Origin: Phymorhynchus buccinoides
Taxonomy: Eukaryota; Mollusca; Gastropoda; Neogastropoda; Raphitomidae
DNA: 64,000 bases
Direction: 5' to 3'
Assembly: GCA_017654935.2 (NCBI GenBank)
Contig: CM065689.1
Coordinates: 61,698,606 to 61,762,605, forward strand
Positions 55,401 through 64,000 of this stretch are shown piece after piece. A program made the translations under genes and the position numbers. Under the pieces are notes generated by a model. It was not told the origin of the DNA. It did no database searches and was given only the letters and a program-made list of their open reading frames with translations. The stretch's first letter is position 1. Every line of letters begins with the position of its first letter.

Positions 55401-57250
55401 TTCTCTACCTGTTCAGTTTGTTTCTGTTCCAGGTACACAGCCAAACCTCTTGTAGAAAGTACACTGACTGTTAACTGGGTTTAGTGCTTCTCTACCTGTT
55501 CAGTTTGTTTCTGTTCCAGGTACACAGCCAAACCTCTTGTAGAAAGTACACTGACTGTTAACTGGGTTTAGTGCTTCTCTACCTGTTCAGTTTGTTTCTG
55601 TTCCAGGTACACAGCCAAACCTCTTGTAGAAAGTACACTGACTGTTAACTGGGTTTAGTGCTTCTCTACCTGTTCAGTTTGTTTCTGTTCCAGGTACACA
55701 GCCAAACCTCTTGTAGAAAGTACACTGACTGTTAACTGGGTTTAGTGCTTCTCTACCTGTTCAGTTTGTTTCTGTTCCAGGTACACAGCCAAACCTCTTG
55801 TAGAAAGTACACTGACTGTTAACTGGGTTTAGTGCTTCTCTACCTGTTCAGTTTGTTTCTGTTCCAGGTACACAGCCAAACCTCTTGTAGAAAGTACACT
55901 GACTGTTAACTGGGTTTAGTGCTTCTCTACCTGTTCAGTTTGTTTCTGTTCCAGGTACACAGCCAAACCTCTTGTAGAAAGTACACTGACTGTTAACTGG
56001 GTTTAGTGCTTCTCTACCTGTTCAGTTTGTTTCTGTTCCAGGTACACAGCCAAACCTCTTGTAGAAAGTACACTGACTGTTAACTGGGTTTAGTGCTTCT
56101 CTACCTGTTCAGTTTGTTTCTGTTCCAGGTACACAGCCAAACCTCCCATAGAAAGTACACTGACTGTTAACTGGGTTTAGTGCTTCTCTACCTGTTCAGT
56201 TTGTTTCTGTTCCAGGTACACAGCCAAACCTCTAGAAAGTGTAGAAAGTACACTGACCTCTTGTAGAAAGTACACTGTTAACTGGGTTTAGTGCTTCTCT
56301 ACCTGTTCAGTTTGTTTCTGTTCCAGGTACACAGCCAAACCTCCCATAGAAAGTACACTGACTGTTAACTGGGTTTAGTGCTTCTCTACCTGTTCAGTTT
56401 GTTTCTGTTCCAGGTACACAGCCAAACCTCTTGTAGAAAGTACACTGACTGTTAACTGGGTTTAGTGCTTCTCTACCTGTTCAGTTTGTTTCTGTTCCAG
56501 GTACACAGCCAAACCTCTTGTAGAAAGTACACTGACTGTTAACTGGGTTTAGTGCTTCTCTACCTGTTCAGTTTGTTTCTGTTCCAGGTACACAGCCAAA
56601 CCTCTTGTAGAAAGTACACTGACTGTTAACTGGGTTTAGTGCTTCTCTACCTGTTCAGTTTGTTTCTGTTCCAGATACACAGCCAAACCTCTTGTAGAAA
56701 GTACACTGACTGTTAACTGGGTTTAGTGCTTCTCTACCTGTTCAGTTTGTTTCTGTTCCAGGTACACAGCCAAACCTCTTGTAGAAAGTACACTGACTGT
56801 TAACTGGGTTTAGTGCTTCTCTACCTGTTCAGTTTGTTTCTGTTCCAGGTACACAGCCAAACCTCTTGTAGAAAGTACACTGATACTGGGTTTAGTGCTT
56901 CTCAATTCCAATGCCAAACCTCTTGACTACTGTTAACTGGGTTTAGTGCTTCTCTACCTGTTCAGTTTGTTTCTGTTCCAACACAGCAAATAGAAAGTAC
57001 ACTGACTGTTAACTGGGTTTAGTGCTTCTCTAAACCAAATAGTGCAGTGCTGTTCTCTGTTTACACAGCCAAACCTCTTGTAGGACTGTTACTGGGTTTA
57101 GTGCTTCTCTACCTGTTCACAGGTACACAGCCAAACCTCTTGTAGAAATGACTGTTAACTGGGTTTAGTGCTTCTCTACCTGAGATACACAGTGTGTAAC
57201 TGGGTGCAGTTTGTTTCTGTTCCAGGACAAGCCAAACCTCTTGTAGAAAG
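52427..57250 (+). repeat. KIF2: 87-bp array (~54 units) of the kinesin exon 5 acceptor junction
   Basis: Each unit is a complete-looking 3' splice site (TACCTGTTCAGTTTGTTTCTG then TTCCAG) followed by exon 5's first ~34 nt, GTACACAGCCAAACCTC and TTGTAGAAAGTACACTG, then ACTGTTAACTGGGTTTAG. In phase with exon 4 it reads R-YTAKPLVESTL, matching KIF2A RFTARPLVETIF. After that each unit falls into intron and a TAG. A CCCATAG (PI) subtype recurs irregularly. Units are almost perfect to ~56870, then ragged. No unit continues into the rest of the exon, which should carry the ATP-binding P-loop (GQTGSGKT). Confidence 0.93.
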
Positions 57251-57436
57251 TACACTGACGTGAGTTGAATGCTTTGGATGTGTGTAGTTTGCTGTGTGTA
57301 TGCATGAGCGAGCGAGAGAGATAGAGAGATAATCAATTAATGAACTTGATAAAGGGTAATAGAACAAGCAAATAGTGCATTAAACCAAATAGTGCATGCT
57401 TTCTTTTTAAAGGCACAAACAAAGCGAAATGAGAGG
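57251..57436. other. Unique stretch after the exon 5 array
   Basis: GA-rich in part (GAGCGAGCGAGAGAGATAG at 57305). No exon 5 continuation and no P-loop codons seen on the + strand. Confidence 0.55.
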
Positions 57437-57620
57437 GAGAGATAAAGTGTGTGTGCATTCAGTTCATGCATGGGAGAGATAAAGTGTGTGTGCATTCAGT
57501 TCATGCATGGGAGAGATAAAGTGTGTGTGCATTCAGTTCATGCATGGGAGAGATAAAGTGTGTGTGCATTCAGTTCATGCATGGGAGAGATAAAGTGTGT
57601 GCATTCAGTTCATGCATCCA
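57437..57620 (+). repeat. 37-bp minisatellite (5 units)
   Basis: GAGAGATAAAGTGTGTGTGC then ATTCAGTTCATGCATGG, five times. The last unit lacks one TG. Confidence 0.93.
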
Positions 57621-57805
57621 CGCACGTTTGCTGAAAATTTGGAAAATATGACTGTTCGATGCAAATTTGGCAACCGATTTCTGCAGTTGTTTAGAACATT
57701 GTGTTTACTTATCCCCATGTGTGTTCTGTGTGTACATGCATATGCATGTGTGTGTGAAACTGACTGACTTACTATATTTGATTACTAGCTTGATTTGCTG
57801 TGCAG

Positions 57806-57872
57806 ACGATGGGGGGAGATTTTGGCTCCAAAGGTCAGCAAGACTGCGCCAAAGGAATCTACTGTCTAGCAG
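57806..57872 (+). CDS. KIF2: Kinesin-13 (KIF2-like) exon 6
   Basis: The acceptor is GATTTGCTGTGCAG; the donor is CTAGCAG|GTGAGG. The 67-nt exon encodes TMGGDFGSKGQQDCAKGIYC-LA, equivalent to human KIF2A [21 protein letters not shown]. That segment directly follows the P-loop GKTH in kinesin-13 proteins. It opens on a codon boundary and ends one base into an Ala codon completed by exon 7. Immediately upstream should be the P-loop half of exon 5, which is missing. Its donor junction seeds the 31-bp array that follows. Confidence 0.95.
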
Positions 57873-59037
57873 GTGAGGGGTCAAACAGGGCTGTCTGACA
57901 GGTGAGGGGTCAAACAGAGGGCTGTCTGACAGGTGAGGGGTCAAACAGAGGGCTGTCTGACAGGTGAGGGGTCAAACAGGGCTGTCTGACAGGAGAGGGG
58001 TCAAACAGAGGGCTGTCTGACAGGTAAGGGGTCAAACAGGGCTGTCTGACAGGTGGGTCAAACAGAGGGCTGTCTGACTGGTGAGGGGTCAAACAGGGCT
58101 GTCTGACAGTTGGGTCAAACAGGGCTGTCTGACAGGTGGGTCAAACAGGGCTGTCTGACAGGTGAGGGGTCAAACAGGGCTGTCTGACAGGTGGGTCAAA
58201 CAGAGGGCTGTCTGACTGGTGAGGGGTCAAACAGGGCTGTCTGACAGGTGAGGGGTCAAACAGTGGGCTGTCTGACAGGTGAGGGGTCAAACAGAGGGCT
58301 GTCTGACAGGTGAGGGGTCAAACAGTGGGCTGTCTGACAGGTGAGGTGTCAAACAGTGGGCTGTCTGACAGCTGAGGGGTCAAACACATGGCTGTCTGAC
58401 AGATGAGGGGTCAAACAGTGGGCTGTCTGACAGGTGAGGGGTCAAACAGTGGGCTGTCTGACAGGTGAGGGGTCAAACACAGGGCTGTCTGACAGGTGAG
58501 GGGTCAAACAGTGGGCTGTCTGACAGGTGAGGTGTCAAACAGTGGGCTGTCTGACAGGTGAGGGGTCAAACAGTGGGCTGTCTGACAGGTGAGGGGTCAA
58601 ACAGTGGGCTGTCTGACAGGTGAGGGGTCAAACAGTGGGCTGTCTGACAGGTGAGGGGTCAAACAGTGGGCTGTCTGACAGGTGAGGGGTCAAACAGTGG
58701 GCTGTCTGACAGGTGAGGGGTCAAACATGGGCTGTCTGACAGGTGAGGGGTCAAACAGTGGGCTGTCTGACAGGTGAGGGGTCAAACAGTGGGCTGTCTG
58801 ACAGGTGAGGGGTCAGAGGACTGTCTGACAGGTGAGGGGTCAAACAGTGGCTGTCTGACAGGTGAGGGGTCAAACAGTGGGCTGTCTGACAGGTGAGGGG
58901 TCAAACAGTGGGCTGTCTGACAGGTGAGGGGTCAGAGGACTGTCTGATAGGTGAGGGGTCAAACAGTGGGCTGTCTGACAGGTGAGGGGTCAAACAGTGG
59001 GCTGTCTGACAGGTGAGGGGTCAAACAGAGGGCTGTC
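57873..59037 (+). repeat. ~31-bp array of the exon 6 donor junction
   Basis: About 38 units of GGCTGTCTGACAG|GTGAGGGGTCAAACAGT. The TGTCTgaCAG|GTGAGGGGTCAAACAG core is exon 6's end (TGTCTAGCAG) plus its donor and first intron bases, so the array began from the splice junction. Shorter 19-27-bp units occur at 58040-58200 and 58810-58930. Confidence 0.92.
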
Positions 59038-59049
59038 TGTTGCAAACGC

Positions 59050-59155
59050 AGTTCTGTTTACTGTAGTCCATGAAATACAGTAATAATGAAAACCAGTGCT
59101 GTTTACTGTAGTCCATGAAATACAGTAATAATGAAAACCAGTGCTGTTTACTCAT
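59050..59155 (+). repeat. 46-bp two-copy tandem repeat
   Basis: TGTTTACTGTAGTCCATGAA and ATACAGTAATAATGAAAACC occur twice in a row, with a third partial start at 59147. Confidence 0.9.
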
Positions 59156-59371
59156 TACAGAAAAGGAATGTTCCTGGGATGAATAGATTACAGAGCATTA
59201 TACTATTTATAGCCTAAAAATGGCAGCAAAACGTGACCGACACTTTGTATTTTTGGGCAGGCATTATACTCTTGACTCACTTTACCTTCACCAGCCAAGT
59301 GACGGTTGTCATGTTAACATTTGAACTTTGGGGCATTGTCTATATTTTGTTTTCCTTTTTGTACGTTTCAG

Positions 59372-59460
59372 CCAAAGATGTCTTCAGATTACTGCATTCC
59401 AAATACAAGAAGATTGATCTGACAGTGGGAGCCAGCTTTTTCGAAATATACAGTGGAAAG
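59372..59460 (+). CDS. KIF2: Kinesin-13 (KIF2-like) exon 7
   Basis: The acceptor is TTTTTGTACGTTTCAG; the donor is GGAAAG|GTAGGC. Completing exon 6's Ala codon it reads AKDVFRLLHSKYKKIDLTVG then ASFFEIYSGK. The FFEIYSGK motif is the hallmark strand of kinesin motors (human KIF2A ATFFEIYSGK). At 89 nt it ends on a codon boundary. It has no junction array on either side, but a TTAA-type element related to the one beside exon 3 starts about 70 bp downstream. Confidence 0.96.
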
Positions 59461-59529
59461 GTAGGCATCAGCATCCTTGACAGACATTTTATCGATCCAT
59501 GATTTACCAATGATCATTTTCTCTGTTCA

Positions 59530-60661
59530 ACTCTTCTAGTGCCATGTATGTTTTGACGTTCTTGGTTGTCCGTTGCATCTCAACCGACAAAAGGGAAGTA
59601 ACTATTTCTTTGAGTGTGCATGCATTGCTTTGACGGCAGAAACAGTGATGAAAGTTATGTTGTTCGTTTGTCCGTCCCGAGGGATGGTGACCATGCTTCA
59701 ACAGTTCGTCCTTGTGGAAATCTAGGATGCTGGATGAGTTCGCATATGGCTAGTGAGGCCAATGCGAGCCAGGAAGGATCTCTGACAGTGAGGACAGGAG
59801 AAAGAGTTGGGGGTGTGGGGTGTGGATCTGTCGAGGTTGCAGAGCTGCGACTGTTCAGGCTGATCTTGCGTGCCTCACGCTTTGCCTGCGATGTCTCGAT
59901 ACGGTGTGCCTCGAAGTTGGTGACTCCCTTTGTTACTGCACCACGCCATGCTGGTCTGTTCTGTGCCAGGGTTTCCCATTAGGAGACATTGATGTTGAAG
60001 TTCTTTAGCGACACTTTGGGGTGTCCCTAAATCTCAACTTTGGTCTACCAAGACTCCGTGCACCAGTCTTCAGCTCTCCATAGAAAGACACATTTTTGTA
60101 GTCGATTGTCAGACATTCTGACGACATGCCCAGCCCAGCGTAGTTGTGACTTCTGGAGTAGTGTGAAGATACTGGGCATGTCTGTCCGCTCAAGAATCTC
60201 GGTGTCAGGGATTTAGTCCTGCCACTTCACTCTCAAGATCTTGCGGAGACAGTTGATGTGAAAGTGGTTGAGTTTCTTGACATGTCTTTGACACACAGTC
60301 CATGTTTCACACGCGTACAGCAGAGTGGTGAGGACAATGGCTGTGTATACCTTCAGTTTGGCTGAGAGACTCACTCCTTCACGATCCCAAACCGATGAGC
60401 GAAGTCTGCCGAAGGCGGAGCTTGACTTTGCGATTCTAGCTTCTGTTTCGTCATCGATGTTTACACTGCGAGATAGCGTGCTGTCCAGATAGGAGAACTT
60501 GTCCACCGCCGCCAGTGTCTGACCATTCACTGTTACTGTGGGAAAAAAGTTATAAAAACAAAGAAACACATGGCAGAGTGATTGGCAATGAATGTCTTTG
60601 CATTTGTGGGAGTGTAGAGTGATGTCTTGGGTGAATAAATTTGCCCATGTTGCTAGAAGAG
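59530..60661. mobile_element. TTAA-type element, third family member, carrying a nested LINE
   Basis: The left end is CTCTTCTAGTGCCATGTATG (preceded by TTCAA, a likely damaged TTAA); the right end reversed is CTCTTCTAGCAACATGGGC, followed by TTAA (60662-60665). The left ~75 bp match the 75-bp units at 1-491, and the right ~90 bp match 2380-2458 (GTGAATGTCTTTGCATTTGC). Most of the interior is a minus-strand LINE fragment instead of the repeat arrays seen in the other copies. Confidence 0.75.
59600..60560 (-). pseudogene. LINE ORF2 C-terminal fragment nested in the TTAA element
   Basis: Minus-strand frames read TVNGQTLAAVDKFSYLDSTL, VNIDDETEARIAKSSSAFGR, LKVYTAIVLTTLLYACETWT, LRKILRVKWQD, then after a frame change YGELKTGARSLGRPKLRFRD. 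This is the C-terminal half of a non-LTR retrotransposon ORF2 that is very common in molluscs (VNG-x-FxYLGS; LLYACETWT; FYGEL..G.RS.GRPKLR). It is broken by at least two frame changes and lacks the catalytic core. The exact clade is not assigned. Confidence 0.85.
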
Positions 60662-60665
60662 TTAA

Positions 60666-61645
60666 AGGGAACATTAAGTCAAAAGACGAGTTGGAATTAA
60701 ATTAAATCAATTAATTTATGTGTTATAGACGTTCACTGTGCTTTACTTTCTGTTCAAAAGTCTTTCAAATCATATAGTAAAAAGCCAACTGTCCGTGTGT
60801 GTGTGTGTGTCTGTCTGAAACACGAAACAGGCCTTATAACTCCGCCGTTTTTCGACCGAATCGCTTCAAATTTGCTGTGAGCCCTCACGGGGCGATGGCA
60901 ACGGCAACCGAGGCGGCCGTGTCATTTGCGCGGTTTCGCAAATGCGCGAAACGCGCATCCGCCGGCCTTTCGGCGCCCGTATCTCCGGTATTTCTTGACC
61001 GATTGCCTTCAAATGTGGCAGATATATGACCGTGGACGGTGACTATCAATGTGCCAAACCGGAAGCGAGTCGATTACTTAGGCGCATAACAGCAGCATGA
61101 TGCAAAACGGGCCTTATAACTCCGCCGTTTTGCAACCGAATCGCGTCAAATTTGCTGTCAGGCTTGCTGTCACCGGGGCAAAGCCTGCCAGCAAATTTGA
61201 AGAAAATCGGGAGAGAGTGTCACTCTCAGAGCAGCGCCAACGGGAAACGGGGCCTTATAACTCTGCCGTTTCTTAACGAAATCGCTTCAAATTTGCTGTA
61301 CTCAGCGCTACCAGTACTTGGCATTACCGTTACTAGGCGTTACCGTTACTAGGCGTTACTGGTAATCGGCGTTGCGCTAGTAGAAATAAATCATCTTTAA
61401 AGTGCAGAATTTTACTTTTTAGGCCCTAAGGGCGTCGCCATGTTGCCACTGTTCAGAGTAGATGCCTCCTGAATAGGACGTCACATACTCAGTTTACTGT
61501 GTCTAGTGCTTGGGCAGTTGGCGTTTTTTCTACGGCGTTTTTACGCTTATCTTAACTAAAATTGAATTTTTAATTTGCAGATACAAGCATATCTAGTTAT
61601 AATCTTGCAATAGAGATCAATTTCCATTTGGACTTTATGTCCCCT
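60666..61645. mobile_element. Second TTAA-flanked DNA element, GC-rich interior
   Basis: Inverted ends AGGGAACATTAAGTCAAA (left) and, reversed, AGGGGACATAAAGTCCAAA (right) are flanked by TTAA at 60662-60665 and 61646-61649. It shares its left TTAA with the neighbouring element, so the two abut exactly. The interior has three copies of GCCTTATAACTC(C/T)GCCGTTT with CGAATCGC-TCAAATTTGCTGT (60832, 61111, 61252) and short GGCGTTACCGTTACTA repeats (61315-61365). No transposase seen. Confidence 0.75.
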
Positions 61646-61649
61646 TTAA

Positions 61650-61859
61650 CTGAGTTTGCCTGGATTTGCCTTTCTGTGACAAAAATATGATACTTCCATA
61701 AAAGTAATTTAGAAAGATGGATTCAGTGTACTCCTTGTACTCCACTGTAAGTTTTGGATTTGAAGGTCTCTAAGAATGGCACCCCGACGACCAAGCCGGT
61801 CAAGGGTGGAGTGAGTGGGTGAGAAGTATGAACTGCTAAAGATGACCACGATTTGGGGA
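61650..61859. other. Unique intron before the exon 8 junction repeats
   Basis: Nothing recognisable. Confidence 0.5.

Positions 61860-64000
<2,141 letters not shown>

Overview
This window is animal nuclear DNA. It holds one recognisable multi-exon host gene, on the + strand: the middle of a kinesin-13 (KIF2-type, microtubule-depolymerising kinesin) gene. The rest is minisatellite arrays and transposable-element debris. Long repeat-filled introns, tRNA-derived SINEs, LINE tails with (ATT)n ends, TTAA-type DNA elements and a multicopy invertebrate Cys-rich gene family suggest a marine invertebrate, most likely a mollusc (gastropod-like). That is inference, not proof.

Layout. (1) 1-11318: a contig end carrying kinesin exon 4 (5909-6071), its flanking arrays, two TTAA elements, a LINE fragment, a SINE and a MITE. 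It ends in a 500-N gap (11319-11818). (2) 11819-23128: three blocks of a TTGTCCATAAC minisatellite, inverted unique flanks, and two head-to-head broken copies of a multicopy gene (PIN/FEN-like motifs plus a C-terminal Cys-rich domain) entangled with LINE 3' ends. (3) 23181-25702: a TIR element carrying a nested dead LINE. (4) 25798-64000: kinesin exons 1 (25798-25905), 2 (31705-31855), 3 (41791-41894), 4 (47845-48007), 6 (57806-57872), 7 (59372-59460) and 8 (62073-62215). Local exon numbers are mine. Splice phases between exons 1, 2, 3 and 4, and between 6, 7 and 8, fit exactly. The exon that should carry the P-loop (exon 5) appears only as its first ~34 nt, repeated about 54 times.

Two things stand out. 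First, 1-~11.3 kb repeats 41.94-~52.6 kb almost base for base, which looks like a retained second haplotype (or a recent segmental duplication). Second, most kinesin exons are flanked by a minisatellite whose repeat unit is the exon-intron junction itself (last or first ~15-50 nt of exon plus splice site plus intron). The two exons with no junction array (3 and 7) instead have a TTAA-type element of one family 15-70 bp after the donor site. Junction duplication seems to be a gene-wide habit of this locus and is the main novelty here.
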